64,000 nt of DNA from a bacterium 1XD21-13 (GTDB taxonomy: Bacteria; Bacillota; Clostridia; Lachnospirales; Lachnospiraceae). The DNA lies in the NCBI GenBank assembly GCA_009917555.1, contig QZDX01000002.1, forward strand, positions 248,001 through 312,000. Reading direction: 5' to 3'. A program made the translations under genes and the position numbers. The notes below the pieces were generated by a model, which was not told where the DNA came from, made no database searches, and was given only the letters and a program-made list of their open reading frames with translations. Each line of letters starts with the position of its first letter. Within the stretch, counting starts at the first letter, position 1. Of the stretch, positions 45,879 through 55,550 are shown in pieces.

Positions 45879-47339
45879 TCATCCTATCGTTTCTTCCAGC
45901 ATTTCAATGGCTTTGCGAATTCTCTTTAAGGCTTCCTCTTTCCCCACAATCTCCATCATCTCCGTGGCGCCGCAGGGAGTCATCTGCTTGCCGGACACAG
46001 CGGTACGCACCGGCCACAGCACATAGCCGTTCTTGCAGCCCTTCTTTGCCACATAATCCATCAGCAGGGCGTACAGGGCATCATTGCTGTAATCCTCCTG
46101 GGCCTCCAAAATGGGCATCAGCTCACGCAGCACCTCTAAGGCGGTCTCCGGCGTGGTCTTCATCTTCTTGTGGGCATACATAGCCGTATCATAGGCCGGA
46201 AGCTCCTCAAAGAAATCAATGAGGGCCGGAATATCCGGGAATACCTCTATACGGGTCTTCACCATCTCCGCAATCTTTTTCAGATCATAGTCCTTGGTAA
46301 TGGCCTCCTTCAGATAAGGCAGGGCCATCTCATAGAAGACGTCAAAGTCCATAGCCTTGATATACTCGCCGTTCATCCATTTCAGCTTGGTAAAATCAAA
46401 GACGGAGGGAGCCTTACTCATATGGTGATAGTCAAAAACGTCTATGAGCTCCGCAAGGCTGTAGATCTCCCGATCCTCCTCCGGGCTCCACCCAAGAAGG
46501 GCTACAAAATTAATAATCGCCTCCGGCAAAAAGCCCTGCTCCAAAAGATCCTCAAAGGAGGAATGACCGCAGCGCTTGGAGAGCTTCTTATGCTCCTCGT
46601 CCGTGATCAGGGGACAGTGAACATAGGTGGGAACCTCCCAGCCAAAAGCCTCATAGAGCCGGTTATACTTTGGGGAGGAGGAAAGGTACTCATTTCCCCG
46701 GACCACATGGGTGATCCCCATGAGATGGTCGTCCACCACATTGGCAAAATTGTAGGTGGGATAGCCGTCAGACTTAATGAGAATCATATCATCAAGCTCC
46801 CCATTGTCCACTGTGATATCTCCATAAATATCATCCTGGAAGGTGGTTGTTCCTTCGGTGGGATTGTTCTGGCGAATCACATAGGGCACGCCGGCGGCCA
46901 GCTTCGCCTCCACCTCCTCCTTGCTTAAGGAAAGGCAGTGCTTATCGTAGATCACAATCTCCTTGCCCGCCACCTCGGTCTTTAAGGATTCCAGGCGCTC
47001 CTTGTCGCAGAAGCAGTAGTAAGCCTCACCCTTTTCAATCAGCTTTTTTGCATATTCCAAATAAATTCCGGCGGCCTGCCGCTCACTCTGGACATAGGGC
47101 CCCACGCCCCCGTCCTTGTCAGGGCCTTCGTCATGCTTCAAGCCTGCTCTCTTAAGGGTCCGGTAAATAATATCCACCGCTCCCTCCACAAGCCGCTCCT
47201 GATCCGTATCCTCAATGCGAAGAAGGAAATCTCCTCCCTCATGCTTTGCAATCAAATATGCGTAGAGCGCCGTCCGCAGATTGCCCACATGCATTCGCCC
47301 TGTGGGGCTGGGCGCAAATCTAGTGCGTACCTTTTTCAT
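45879..47339 (-). CDS. gltX: Glutamyl-tRNA synthetase
   Basis: A 486-residue class I aminoacyl-tRNA synthetase charging tRNA-Glu (and possibly tRNA-Gln, indirect pathway). The HIGH-type signature is [20 protein letters not shown] and the KMSKS-type signature [11 protein letters not shown]; the helical anticodon-binding domain occupies the last 150 residues. It starts at 47339 after AGGAGGAGCT. A remnant of a family 1 repeat (ACTGCGGAACTGGAATAG on the minus strand) precedes the ribosome binding site. The stop is 33 bases before the helicase gene, so the two may be cotranscribed. Confidence 0.95.
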   Translation of the reverse strand: MKKVRTRFAPSPTGRMHVGNLRTALYAYLIAKHEGGDFLLRIEDTDQERLVEGAVDIIYRTLKRAGLKHDEGPDKDGGVGPYVQSERQAAGIYLEYAKKLIEKGEAYYCFCDKERLESLKTEVAGKEIVIYDKHCLSLSKEEVEAKLAAGVPYVIRQNNPTEGTTTFQDDIYGDITVDNGELDDMILIKSDGYPTYNFANVVDDHLMGITHVVRGNEYLSSSPKYNRLYEAFGWEVPTYVHCPLITDEEHKKLSKRCGHSSFEDLLEQGFLPEAIINFVALLGWSPEEDREIYSLAELIDVFDYHHMSKAPSVFDFTKLKWMNGEYIKAMDFDVFYEMALPYLKEAITKDYDLKKIAEMVKTRIEVFPDIPALIDFFEELPAYDTAMYAHKKMKTTPETALEVLRELMPILEAQEDYSNDALYALLMDYVAKKGCKNGYVLWPVRTAVSGKQMTPCGATEMMEIVGKEEALKRIRKAIEMLEETIG

Positions 47340-47344
47340 AGCTC

Positions 47345-47372
47345 CTCCTATTCCAGTTCCGCAGTATCGTAA
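47345..47372 (-). repeat. Truncated family 1 repeat upstream of gltX
   Basis: Only the 3' flank of the element remains on the minus strand (GATACTGCGGAACTGGAATAG), without a partner arm. Confidence 0.6.
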
Positions 47373-47435
47373 TCTTTTTTGTCGCTTCATTATATAATAA
47401 AGCATCCGGCTTTACAAGCCATTTTCTTCAAAGCC

Positions 47436-47849
47436 TCAGTTGTTCTTCCGAATAAACTCCCGGTAGCAGAAGCCCATGATATCCTTCCGGGTCACAATAC
47501 CAATAAAAATCCGCTTGTCGTCAATCACCGGAACAAAGTTCTGATTCATGGCCTTGGAAAATAAGTCCTCTATATTGGAATCAATGGAAATGGGCTCAAA
47601 CTGCATTCGCCGCCTCACCGTCTGTATGGATACATCCTCCGCGGCCTTCAAATCCAAGGAAAATTTGTTCTTCAGCGTCCAAAGCATGTCCCCTTCCGTA
47701 ATTGTCCCTATGTATTCTCCATTTCGATTGATCAGAGGAATCGCCGTAAATCCGCTTCGCTCCAGCTTCTCAATTCCCTGACGCAGTGTGCTGTCATCAT
47801 AAAGATATGCAAGCTCTCCCTTTGGCTTCAAAAAAAACAATATATTCAT
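47436..47849 (-). CDS. CBS domain pair protein
   Basis: A 137-residue soluble protein consisting of one Bateman module: two CBS motifs (residues about 15-60, FTAIPLINRNGEYIGTITEG; and about 75-125, NFVPVIDDKRIFIGIVTRKD). Such modules bind adenosine nucleotides and regulate partner enzymes or transporters; the partner is unknown. It starts at 47849 after GGAAGCG; a longer in-frame start would overlap the cls end. It probably belongs to the cls transcription unit. Confidence 0.88.
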   Translation of the reverse strand: MNILFFLKPKGELAYLYDDSTLRQGIEKLERSGFTAIPLINRNGEYIGTITEGDMLWTLKNKFSLDLKAAEDVSIQTVRRRMQFEPISIDSNIEDLFSKAMNQNFVPVIDDKRIFIGIVTRKDIMGFCYREFIRKNN

Positions 47850-47904
47850 ATTCGCTTCCTTTCTTTCCCTAGGAGTAATTATTTTCTGCCTTTCTCTGTC
47901 TCTC

Positions 47905-49440
47905 TTATAAAAGAGGCGCCAATACACGCAAAACTGCGCAGAACAGACTTCCGAAAAATCCCTGGCGCGTATCTTTAAACTGCATCTCCCGACACCTTTC
48001 TATGGTATGCAGGCAATCCTCCTTCACATCCGCCACAATGGAATTCCGGTAAAACAGCGTACCGCACTCAAAATGCAGGTACAGGCTGCGAAAGTCCATA
48101 TTAATGGTGCCCACCACTGCCGTTTCGTCATCACAGACATAGGACTTGGCATGAAGGAATCCCGGCGCGTACTCGTAAATGCGAACGCCGGCCTTCAAAA
48201 GACTGGGATAATAGGAACGGGTCAGCTGGAATATCACCTTTTTATCCGGGATTCCAGGTGTTACAATTCGCACATCCACACCCCGCTTGGCTGCCAGACA
48301 CAGAGCCGTATCCATTTCATGGTCGATAATCAGGTAGGGCGTAAAAATATACACATAATCCCTTGCCTGATTTAAAATATTCAGATAGACATTCTCAGCC
48401 GCAATCTCCTCATCCAGAGGGGAATCCCCGTAGGGCTGCACAAATCCGTCGGATGCAAAGGCTTGTGGGTGATGGCACTCTGGCCGAAATGCATCGTACA
48501 CCTCATCTGTTTTGCGAAATGCGTTCCACATCTGCAAAAACATCACCGTGTAATTCCACACGGCCTCACCCTTTAGCATAAAGCCCGTATCCTTCCAGTG
48601 CCCAAAGCGCTCCTTTTCATTGATATACTCGTCTGCCAGATTCACACCGCCGCTAAAGGCCGTATGGCCATCAATGACTGTAATCTTTCGGTGATCCCGA
48701 TTGTTCATCACCAGAGACCAGAGAGGGATAAAGGGGTTAAAGGCTATGCATTTGATCCCTTTTGCCTCCAGCTGCCGATCATAGCCTGGGGGAAGCAGGG
48801 AAACGCTTCCTAAATCGTCATAGAGGAACCGCACATCCAAATCTGCCCTGGCCTTTTCCTCCAGGATCTCTAAAATGCTGTTCCACATCCGGCCGTCTTC
48901 CACAATAAAGTATTCCATAAAGATGAAATGCTCTGCCGCCTGAAGCTCCTCAAGCAGTACCGGAAACAGCTCATCTCCCAGAGAAAAATAGCGCGCCTGT
49001 GTATTCTGGTGCACCGGATAGCCACAGGTCCTTGACATATAAGCAAACTGCCCCTTCGCCCTGGGGTCCAGTTCCTCCACCGCCTTAAGAACCTCCGGGT
49101 CCTGAACAAGAGCCGTGTTCGTCCGCTTCTGCTCCGCCTCCAGCCTTCGACGCATCTTTTGGGAGGGCTGTTTGTTTCCTACCAGCAGATAAAAGAGACC
49201 GCCAAGAAGGGGAAATACCAGAATAAAAATGATCCATGCCATCTGATAGGCCGGATTCTCCCCCCGGTTAATAATCCAGAGGACGGCCAAAAGACTTACC
49301 AGAGTAAATACAATGGAAATCCCGGTGGAATAGGTGGTCAGCCGGGTTAAAAAGGTCAAAAGCCACACCAGCTGAATCAACAGCAAGATTCCAAAAAACA
49401 CCAGTCTGCTTGTCAACAGCTTCAATATCTTACGTAACAT
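47905..49440 (-). CDS. cls: Cardiolipin synthase
   Basis: A 511-residue membrane enzyme joining two phosphatidylglycerols to cardiolipin and glycerol. Two N-terminal membrane helices (residues about 10-60) and a short hydrophobic region are followed by two phospholipase D domains with HKD motifs NNRDHRKITVIDGHTAFSGG (about residue 230) and FLHAKSYVCDDETAVVGT (about 410). The length is standard. AGGAGAGTAAAAAG precedes the ATG. The CBS protein gene downstream may be cotranscribed. Confidence 0.95.
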   Translation of the reverse strand: MLRKILKLLTSRLVFFGILLLIQLVWLLTFLTRLTTYSTGISIVFTLVSLLAVLWIINRGENPAYQMAWIIFILVFPLLGGLFYLLVGNKQPSQKMRRRLEAEQKRTNTALVQDPEVLKAVEELDPRAKGQFAYMSRTCGYPVHQNTQARYFSLGDELFPVLLEELQAAEHFIFMEYFIVEDGRMWNSILEILEEKARADLDVRFLYDDLGSVSLLPPGYDRQLEAKGIKCIAFNPFIPLWSLVMNNRDHRKITVIDGHTAFSGGVNLADEYINEKERFGHWKDTGFMLKGEAVWNYTVMFLQMWNAFRKTDEVYDAFRPECHHPQAFASDGFVQPYGDSPLDEEIAAENVYLNILNQARDYVYIFTPYLIIDHEMDTALCLAAKRGVDVRIVTPGIPDKKVIFQLTRSYYPSLLKAGVRIYEYAPGFLHAKSYVCDDETAVVGTINMDFRSLYLHFECGTLFYRNSIVADVKEDCLHTIERCREMQFKDTRQGFFGSLFCAVLRVLAPLL

Positions 49441-49557
49441 CTTTTTACTCTCCTGTTCCTCTTCATACTACCACATTTTTCACAGGTTTCCAAGGGCAGC
49501 CTACTATTTCACAGAATTTTAATATTTCCCAATAATCCAAAGAACGACAAAGCAAAC

Positions 49558-49597
49558 ATAAAAACCACCCAAATACCTGTAGAAAGCATTGGGTGGA
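49558..49597 (-). terminator. Terminator of the D,D-carboxypeptidase gene
   Basis: CCACCCAA (49565-49572) pairs with TTGGGTGG (49589-49596), followed on the minus strand by GTTTTTATG. Confidence 0.85.
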
Positions 49598-49625
49598 ATC
49601 TATCATCATGGAATCTTTTCAAAAG

Positions 49626-50873
49626 CTATGAAGCTGCCGTTGCAGCCGAGTCCGGGGTTGGTGCTGGATCCGGGGTTGGTGCCGGGTCGGGAGTCGGCGC
49701 TGGGTCCGGGGTCGGGTCCGGCGTTGGTGCCGGATCCGGGGTCGGTGTTGGGTCTGGGGTAGGTGTTGGGTCTGGGGTAGGTGTTGGGTTCGGGGTTGGT
49801 GTCGGCGTCGGAGTAACCGGCTCTGACGGTGCCTCAGGGGTAGGTGTCGGGTTCGGACTTGCCGAAGGCGTCGAATCCGGTTGAGATACCGGTCCTGAAG
49901 GTACTGTACTGCTAGGTGCAAAGGTGCCGGAATCTGAAGGTCCTTGCGTATTCTCTGTTCCCGAAGGGGCAGAATCCTCCGGTACGGCTGGCACCACCGG
50001 CGTCACAGGTGTGGTCTGCTTTTTCTCCTTCTTCATGGTATTGCTGTCATATTCCACCGGTGTCCCCTCGGAAATGGGAATCGCTCCCAAATATTCCTCT
50101 AAGGTCTGCCCGGAAGCCTTGATCTCCCTGGCCGCCTTCTTTCCCACATAGCGGAAATGCCAGGGTTCATAAATAATTCCCGTGCTCTCTGTCTTTCCAT
50201 TGGGATAGCGCAGGATAAATCCATAATCATAGCAATGCTCCTTCAGCCACTGAAAGCCCTTGGTATTCTCCTGCTTTTCATCCAGCCTCCGGTACTCCGA
50301 AGACACAAAGTCCAAAGCAAGACCCGCCTGATGCTCACTGGTTCCGGGAACAGCCACAACCTCCGCCGCCCGCTCCTTGGCCAGCGCATAGGAGTAACCC
50401 ATCATAACGCCCTCCTCGATCTTCGCCTCGTGGAGAGAAATCTGCTTGTCCATGCTTCTGTAGGAGGAGGTTACGTATACATAAACCCCATCCTTTCTGG
50501 CGGCCTGAACCATGGCCATATAATCATCATATGCCCTGGCATCAATCTGATGTCCGCTTCCAATGCTCTTTAGCTCAACCTGGAAATCCTCCGGCAGAGG
50601 ATGGGTCCGATTGACCAAAATCAAATTCCAATCGTCAGGAAGCTCCTCCTTGGGCTCTTCCTCCTCCTTTTCCTCCTTCTTGGGCACAGAAGCCTCCTTG
50701 ACCACACGGACACTTCCATTCTCTAAAATATCTCCAAGCTCTAAGCTTTCTTCCTCATTCGTATTCTTATCCAAATTGCCGGCATATACCGTTCCTATCA
50801 CCATTCCCAGACAAAGGGTAAAAATCACACCGCCCAGGAATCCTACCAGTCTTTTTCTTTGCCTTCTTGTCAT
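49626..50873 (-). CDS. M15 family D-alanyl-D-alanine carboxypeptidase with proline-rich repeat tail
   Basis: A 415-residue exported wall hydrolase of the VanY type. After a membrane anchor (residues about 10-30) and a charged linker, the peptidase domain shows the zinc signature [13 protein letters not shown] and the second His in EPWHFRYVG, with [13 protein letters not shown] in front. The enzyme removes the terminal D-Ala of wall peptides. From about residue 285 the protein is a Thr/Pro/Asp low-complexity tail, with PTPDP units near the end, likely spanning the wall. The repetitive DNA at 49640-49830 makes tail length prone to slippage. Confidence 0.92.
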   Translation of the reverse strand: MTRRQRKRLVGFLGGVIFTLCLGMVIGTVYAGNLDKNTNEEESLELGDILENGSVRVVKEASVPKKEEKEEEEPKEELPDDWNLILVNRTHPLPEDFQVELKSIGSGHQIDARAYDDYMAMVQAARKDGVYVYVTSSYRSMDKQISLHEAKIEEGVMMGYSYALAKERAAEVVAVPGTSEHQAGLALDFVSSEYRRLDEKQENTKGFQWLKEHCYDYGFILRYPNGKTESTGIIYEPWHFRYVGKKAAREIKASGQTLEEYLGAIPISEGTPVEYDSNTMKKEKKQTTPVTPVVPAVPEDSAPSGTENTQGPSDSGTFAPSSTVPSGPVSQPDSTPSASPNPTPTPEAPSEPVTPTPTPTPNPTPTPDPTPTPDPTPTPDPAPTPDPTPDPAPTPDPAPTPDPAPTPDSAATAAS

Positions 50874-51076
50874 TGGCCCTCTGCTTCCTATTCCTCAATA
50901 TCTATGCAAAATCTCAGCTTCTACTACAGTATATAGGAAACAGAACCCATAAGCAAGTGACTTTTCAGAAAAATTTCTTAATAATTTCTTACTGTAATTC
51001 CTTCCCCTTCCTTATTTGGAGTAAACAGGCAGATCGACTGCCTCCTCCGGGACAGACAAAGAGGGTTTCAGCCCTA

Positions 51077-51721
51077 TTACCACTCCCGCTTCCGTATAAT
51101 CCGAATGGAGACAAAATAGCTTCCTATGAGATAAAGGACCGTCAAAATCACCACTGCCGGCACAAGGATCATCATTTTCTCTTCCATCTGCTCTCCGCTT
51201 GCCCCCAGCCCTACGGCCAGCTTAAACACAATAAATATACCGGCAAAAACGGCAATATAGCAGACCATCATCATCATGCGGGCTTTCTCTACTCCCAGCT
51301 TAAACACCAGGGGCAGTATGGTGGCATAGACCAGGAGAAAGATAACCGCCACCGTGGCCACAGAAAGCATCTGGTCCAAAATCGGCTCCGTATCCCCCTG
51401 CATAAACAGGCCAATCAATGTACTTCCCAGCATCCCCAGCACAAAGCTGAAAACCAGCAGCATCACAAGCAGCAGGTATTTTGCCCTTACCAGGTCCTCC
51501 CTGTTCAGGGGAAGAGTCAGAGCATATTTGTCAAAGCCGGCAGCCTCGTCATACCCCATGGTAGTCAGAACCAGCATGGAAAAGCTCATAACCGTCATCA
51601 TGGGAAAGAAAGACGGATTTTTCAGGAAGAAGCAGTAGCATGTAAAAAATAGCAAAATCAATAAGTACTGCTTTCCCACCTTTCTCATATTATAAATGTC
51701 CTTTAACAGTAAACCCTTCAT
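51077..51721 (-). CDS. ABC-2 type transporter permease
   Basis: A 214-residue membrane protein with six predicted helices and MKGLLLKDIYNMRKVGKQYL at the start, typical of ABC-2 permeases paired with YtrB-type ATPases. It forms an exporter with the ATPase encoded 18 bases upstream. Its substrate is unknown; related systems respond to wall-active antibiotics. GGAGCGTGCAATC precedes the ATG. Confidence 0.88.
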   Translation of the reverse strand: MKGLLLKDIYNMRKVGKQYLLILLFFTCYCFFLKNPSFFPMMTVMSFSMLVLTTMGYDEAAGFDKYALTLPLNREDLVRAKYLLLVMLLVFSFVLGMLGSTLIGLFMQGDTEPILDQMLSVATVAVIFLLVYATILPLVFKLGVEKARMMMMVCYIAVFAGIFIVFKLAVGLGASGEQMEEKMMILVPAVVILTVLYLIGSYFVSIRIIRKREW

Positions 51722-51739
51722 GATTGCACGCTCCTTTCT

Positions 51740-52606
51740 TTATCTTAATGTGACACTACTCTTTGCCACATACAGTAAAATTTCCTCAACAGATGCCGGA
51801 TCAATCACATAGTCGTGAGAGTGCTCCTCCAAAACCTGACGGTTATTCACCAGAACCTCCACCTCAAAGCGATTCCTTCGCATCCCCACAATCAAATTCG
51901 GATCAAGGGCTTTATACTGCTCCTCCGTACAGCGAACAATTCCGTAATGATAGAGAAGTGCATCCTTATTCTCAAAGAACAAAAGCTTTCCTTGGTGAAT
52001 CAGCATAATATAATCACAGATTTTCTCAATGTCGCTGGTAATGTGGGAGGAGAGAAACACCGTATGATCCTCTTCCTGGATAAAATCCATAAAGATATCC
52101 AGAATCTCATTGCGGACAACCGGGTCCAAAGCTCCGCAGGCATCATCCAGAATAATCAGCCGTGCCTGGTGAGAAAGGGCCACCCCAATGGACAGCTTTA
52201 CCTTCATGCCTCTGGAGAATTCCTTGACCTCTTTCTTCTCGGGAAGCCCGAATTCCTTACAGTAATTGAAAAACTTGTCTGAATCCCAACAGCGGTATAT
52301 CTGCCGCATCATCTGGTTCACATCCACCACCCGAAGCCCGTCCGGGAAATAGCATTCATCAAAAATGACGCCTATCTGCTCCTTTACCTCCTTGTCCCTG
52401 CCGCCGTTTTCCCTTTCCAGAATCCGGACCGTTCCGGCATCCCTCTGAATCAAATCCAGAATGGCCTTGATGGTGGTGGTTTTTCCGGCTCCGTTCTCCC
52501 CGATAAAGCCTACGATAGAACCCGCAGGCACCCGAAAGCTTACGTTGTCCAGTGTAAAGTCTTTATAATGCTTGGTTAATCCTTCTACCTCAATTGCATA
52601 TTTCAT
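51740..52606 (-). CDS. ABC transporter ATP-binding protein (YtrB type)
   Basis: A 288-residue ATPase. Walker A is GFIGENGAGKTTTIKAIL, signature EFSRGMKVKLSIGVAL, Walker B ARLIILDDACGALDPVVRNE; the C-terminal third is a regulatory extension. I use the ATG at 52606, as AGGAGA abuts the earlier ATG at 52612. It pairs with the ABC-2 permease downstream and is controlled by the GntR-type gene upstream. The gap to that gene holds a long structured repeat (52619-52806) ending just before this ribosome binding site. Confidence 0.93.
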   Translation of the reverse strand: MKYAIEVEGLTKHYKDFTLDNVSFRVPAGSIVGFIGENGAGKTTTIKAILDLIQRDAGTVRILERENGGRDKEVKEQIGVIFDECYFPDGLRVVDVNQMMRQIYRCWDSDKFFNYCKEFGLPEKKEVKEFSRGMKVKLSIGVALSHQARLIILDDACGALDPVVRNEILDIFMDFIQEEDHTVFLSSHITSDIEKICDYIMLIHQGKLLFFENKDALLYHYGIVRCTEEQYKALDPNLIVGMRRNRFEVEVLVNNRQVLEEHSHDYVIDPASVEEILLYVAKSSVTLR

Positions 52607-52618
52607 AGTCATTCTCCT

Positions 52619-52806
52619 AATTATAGTCGCTGCGCGACAGCACTAAAGGGTAAAGTCGCTTCGACACACATGTAATGAGAGAAACTTTCATTCGAAAGGG
52701 CACTCATGAAAGTTCCTCTCGTGCGCCTTCTCGACTTTACCGTCCAGCAGAAAATATTTCAAGGAAACGCTTGATATTTCTTAGCTGGACTATTATAAGT
52801 TCCGTA
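52619..52806 (-). repeat. Multi-branched structured leader element, family 3, full copy
   Basis: Nested inverted repeats: GTCCAGC (52742-52748)/GCTGGAC (52784-52790); GGTAAAGTCG (52649-52658)/CGACTTTACC (52732-52741), enclosing AACTTTCAT (52683-52691)/ATGAAAGTT (52706-52714); a GTCGC...GCGAC hairpin near 52627-52637; and outer ATAGTC/GACTAT ends. It occupies the gap between the GntR-type gene and the ATPase gene. Confidence 0.8.
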
Positions 52807-52813
52807 ATATTCC

Positions 52814-53188
52814 TCACAGCTCTTCGTACAGCATTTTTAAAACTTCTGTCAGTTCCTCCACGGACATGCCGTACTGTCTGGCCGTATCCACAGCCGCCTG
52901 TAGATGCTGTTCCACTGCCTTTAGCTGCTCCTCCTTCACAAACTCTCGGTCTGCCTCCCGAACAAAGCTGCCCTTTCCCACAATGGTTGTGATAAATCCA
53001 TCCCGCTCCAGATCCTCATAGGCCCGCTTGGTGGTAATCACACTGATCCGCAGCTCCTTTGCCAAAAGGCGCATAGAAGGCAGGGGATCGCCGGGACTTA
53101 AGGTTCCGTTCATTACCATGGCCTTGATCTGTGCGGTAATCTGTTCATAAATTGGTTTCCCACTGGAATTGCTGATTATAATGTTCAC
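52814..53188 (-). CDS. GntR-family regulator (YtrA subfamily)
   Basis: A 124-residue DNA-binding protein. It has a winged helix at residues 1-75 (KPIYEQITAQIKAMVMNGTL, LRISVITTKRAYEDLERDGF) and only a short C-terminal helical tail, as in the YtrA subfamily, which represses adjacent ABC exporter genes and often responds to wall-active agents. The start codon is GTG (53188) behind AGAGGTGGATAC. It is the first gene of the unit with the ABC ATPase and permease. Its own promoter region was not resolved. Confidence 0.92.
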   Translation of the reverse strand: MNIIISNSSGKPIYEQITAQIKAMVMNGTLSPGDPLPSMRLLAKELRISVITTKRAYEDLERDGFITTIVGKGSFVREADREFVKEEQLKAVEQHLQAAVDTARQYGMSVEELTEVLKMLYEEL

Positions 53189-53313
53189 GTATCCACCTCT
53201 TTTGTTCTATACCAGAGAAGAAAGATCTTTGTCTGTGTATAGCCGTTATATTGTATATATCATATATATACTTTATTGTCAATATATATGATTAAATTTT
53301 TTTCTTGAAATTT

Positions 53314-53355
53314 AAAAGGCTGTGATGCCAGTATGAATCACTGACACCACAGCCG
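53314..53355 (-). terminator. Terminator of the NlpC/P60 gene
   Basis: GGCTGTGATGCCAGT and ACTGACACCACAGCC pair (53318-53332 with 53340-53354), followed on the minus strand by TTTTAAATTT. Confidence 0.85.
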
Positions 53356-53392
53356 TCACAATTACTTATGAAAAGGCTATTTGCCCCAAGCT

Positions 53393-54607
53393 CTAATAAT
53401 ATCTCCGCACAGACCTGATGGAACGGTACAGCGCATTCTCTGTCTTAATTCCCGTAGCCGGCGTGCTGGCATGTACAATCCGTCCGCCTCCTATGTAGAT
53501 TCCCACATGTCCGCCATAATAAATAATGTCTCCGGGCTGTGCCTCCGAATAGCTGACCTCCCTGCCTGACCGTCCCTGAGCATCCGATGTCCTGGGAATG
53601 GAAATCCCGAAATTATGAAATACCGCCTGAGTAAATCCGGAGCAGTCCGCTCCGTTGGTAAGGCTTGTCCCTCCGGATACGTAAGGCCTCCCTACATACT
53701 TCAAGGCAAAATTAGCAATAGCACTGCCTGTACCGCTGCCTCCGCTTACCGTGGCGCCTCCGGAGCTTCCACCAGATCCACCATTCCCAGCCGAGACCGC
53801 TCCACCCCGAATCGTTCCGGTAGAGCTATTACTGTTGGCTGTCGCCGCAGCCGCTGCTGCAGCAGCCTCTCTCTTTCTGCGCTCTGCCTCCAGCTTCTTT
53901 AGCTGGGCTGTCTGCTCTTTAATCTTATTCTTATACTCCTTGGCCTTCGCCTGGGCATTGGCAAGCTGATCCTCATAGTCGGCCTCCTGAGCCTTCTTCT
54001 GAGACAGGGTGCTCTCTACCTCCGCCTTTTCTTCCTCGTACTCTGCTTGAAGTGTCTCCAGCTCAAGCTTTTCCTGCTCAAGCTGATCCCTTAGCTCCGC
54101 AACCTGAGCCTTGAGCTCCTGATAAGAAGTCAGCATCTCCCGATCCTGCTTGTGAATCTCATTGGCATACTCCTGCCGGTTCAAAAAGTCCGCAAAGCTT
54201 TCTGCCTGCAGAAACATAGTGAGGTAATCCGTCTCACCCTCCTCATAAATGTATTGGATTCGGAGCTTCATAGCCTCATACTGATCCTCTTCCTGCTTCT
54301 TAGCCGCCTCGTAATCCGCCTCCGCCTGCTCCAGCTCTTCCTGCTTCAGCTCCAGATCTCCTGCCAGAATCTCCAGATTCATGACCAGATTCATCAATTC
54401 GGAATCCAGAGAGTCAATCTCCGCCAGCACAGCCTGCTGCTGCTTTTCAATGGACTTCATCTGATTATTAATCTCATCCAGCTGCTTTTGGGTCTCCTTC
54501 TGCTGTCTTTTCAAATCTGCCTCCGTGGCAGATGCCTGTATGGAAAAGCAGAGACACAGGGCAAGCATAGCCGCTGCTGCTCTGATATGTATTCTTCGTT
54601 TTTTCAT
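53393..54607 (-). CDS. Secreted C40 (NlpC/P60) peptidoglycan endopeptidase with coiled coil
   Basis: A 404-residue exported protein. The signal peptide ends near ASA at about residue 27. A long coiled coil (residues about 30-245), rich in Glu/Gln/Leu, is followed by a Gly/Ser-rich linker and the NlpC/P60 domain (last 120 residues), with catalytic Cys in NGADCSGFTQAVF and His in YYGGHVGIYIG. It cleaves stem peptides of peptidoglycan; the coiled coil usually regulates access. It starts at 54607 behind GAGGACAGG; longer in-frame starts lack a signal peptide. It is followed by its own terminator. Confidence 0.94.
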   Translation of the reverse strand: MKKRRIHIRAAAAMLALCLCFSIQASATEADLKRQQKETQKQLDEINNQMKSIEKQQQAVLAEIDSLDSELMNLVMNLEILAGDLELKQEELEQAEADYEAAKKQEEDQYEAMKLRIQYIYEEGETDYLTMFLQAESFADFLNRQEYANEIHKQDREMLTSYQELKAQVAELRDQLEQEKLELETLQAEYEEEKAEVESTLSQKKAQEADYEDQLANAQAKAKEYKNKIKEQTAQLKKLEAERRKREAAAAAAAATANSNSSTGTIRGGAVSAGNGGSGGSSGGATVSGGSGTGSAIANFALKYVGRPYVSGGTSLTNGADCSGFTQAVFHNFGISIPRTSDAQGRSGREVSYSEAQPGDIIYYGGHVGIYIGGGRIVHASTPATGIKTENALYRSIRSVRRYY

Positions 54608-54784
54608 CCTGTCCTCACTTACTTGGCAAATACCCTGATGTTCATGCATCCTCATGTACACCCTCCAAAAGCTCTGCATAAGGAAGTTGTATACATAATT
54701 ATTTTTATTATAGCGGTATCCTTCCTATATTTCAAGACTTTGGCTCTAATTATGTGAACCAAATTCTAACAGCAAAGTCTTTAC

Positions 54785-55537
54785 TTATTTTAATTCCTCC
54801 AAAAATTCCTTCCAGGTATCCTCATGCTCCACATAATACAAGGGGCAGGGCTTGCCGCCCGCATCATAGTGGCGCAGCACATCCTTCGGTCTTAAATCAT
54901 ATTCATACAACAGCCAGTCTACCAGATGAATCAAAGACTGATAGGTTGCATCCGTGAAGCTCCCGTCCTCCGCCAGATAGCAGCATTCAATGGAAATGGA
55001 ATCATAATTTCTCCCCTTTACGGCATAGGCTATCTCCTCTAAAGGGATACACTGAATGATCTCCCCATCATACCCAATGATAAAATGAGAGCTGGCCGAG
55101 GTCTCCTCCGTATCTTTAAGATTCTCAAAATAGCTCCGGTTCTGCTCTGCCGAGGTCCCCGGATTGGCCGTGTAGTGAACGAAGATATTCTTCACCCTTT
55201 CCAGAGCCTCCCCCGGCCGGGAATAGGGATTCTCCGTGAGAAAATCCTCCAGTATCTCCGGTGGATCTACCGGCTCCCTTGTGGCCCCTCGGATGATCTC
55301 ATGAATTCCAAATCCCATTCCAACTCCAAACAAAAGCACTACAAGCAGTGCCAAGCTGCGCACCAAAATCGCTTTTCTCCTGCGCTGCTTTTTTCTTGTC
55401 TCCCACTCTTTTCTACTCATTTTTCTGGGCTGCGTGATCCTCTCGGTCCGAATTTCCCACTCTTCTCTATTAATAATTGGTCTTCCCTTCCACCTTCGTA
55501 ACTGCTTTGTGCTCTCACAGCCAGCTGTTCCGCACAT
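54785..55537 (-). CDS. Membrane-anchored N-acetylmuramoyl-L-alanine amidase (Amidase_2)
   Basis: A zinc amidase cutting the lactyl-amide bond between glycan and stem peptide. Up to 250 residues: a basic N-terminus with a membrane segment (RSLALLVVLLFGVGMGF), then the Amidase_2 domain with zinc histidines in FVHYTANPGTSAEQN and LRHYDAGGKPCPLYY and the catalytic Glu in DSISIECCYL. The start is uncertain: 55537 directly follows the potassium-uptake gene stop but has no clear ribosome binding site, and MSRKEWETRK at 55420 is an alternative. Confidence 0.88.
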   Translation of the reverse strand: MCGTAGCESTKQLRRWKGRPIINREEWEIRTERITQPRKMSRKEWETRKKQRRRKAILVRSLALLVVLLFGVGMGFGIHEIIRGATREPVDPPEILEDFLTENPYSRPGEALERVKNIFVHYTANPGTSAEQNRSYFENLKDTEETSASSHFIIGYDGEIIQCIPLEEIAYAVKGRNYDSISIECCYLAEDGSFTDATYQSLIHLVDWLLYEYDLRPKDVLRHYDAGGKPCPLYYVEHEDTWKEFLEELK

Positions 55538-55550
55538 TCACAGCTACTTT

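Noticed and set aside
52619-52806. Family 3 element as a classical riboswitch or T-box
   Set aside because: No known aptamer or T-box signature (such as TGGNACC pairing) is visible, and a truncated copy lies before an unrelated gene.
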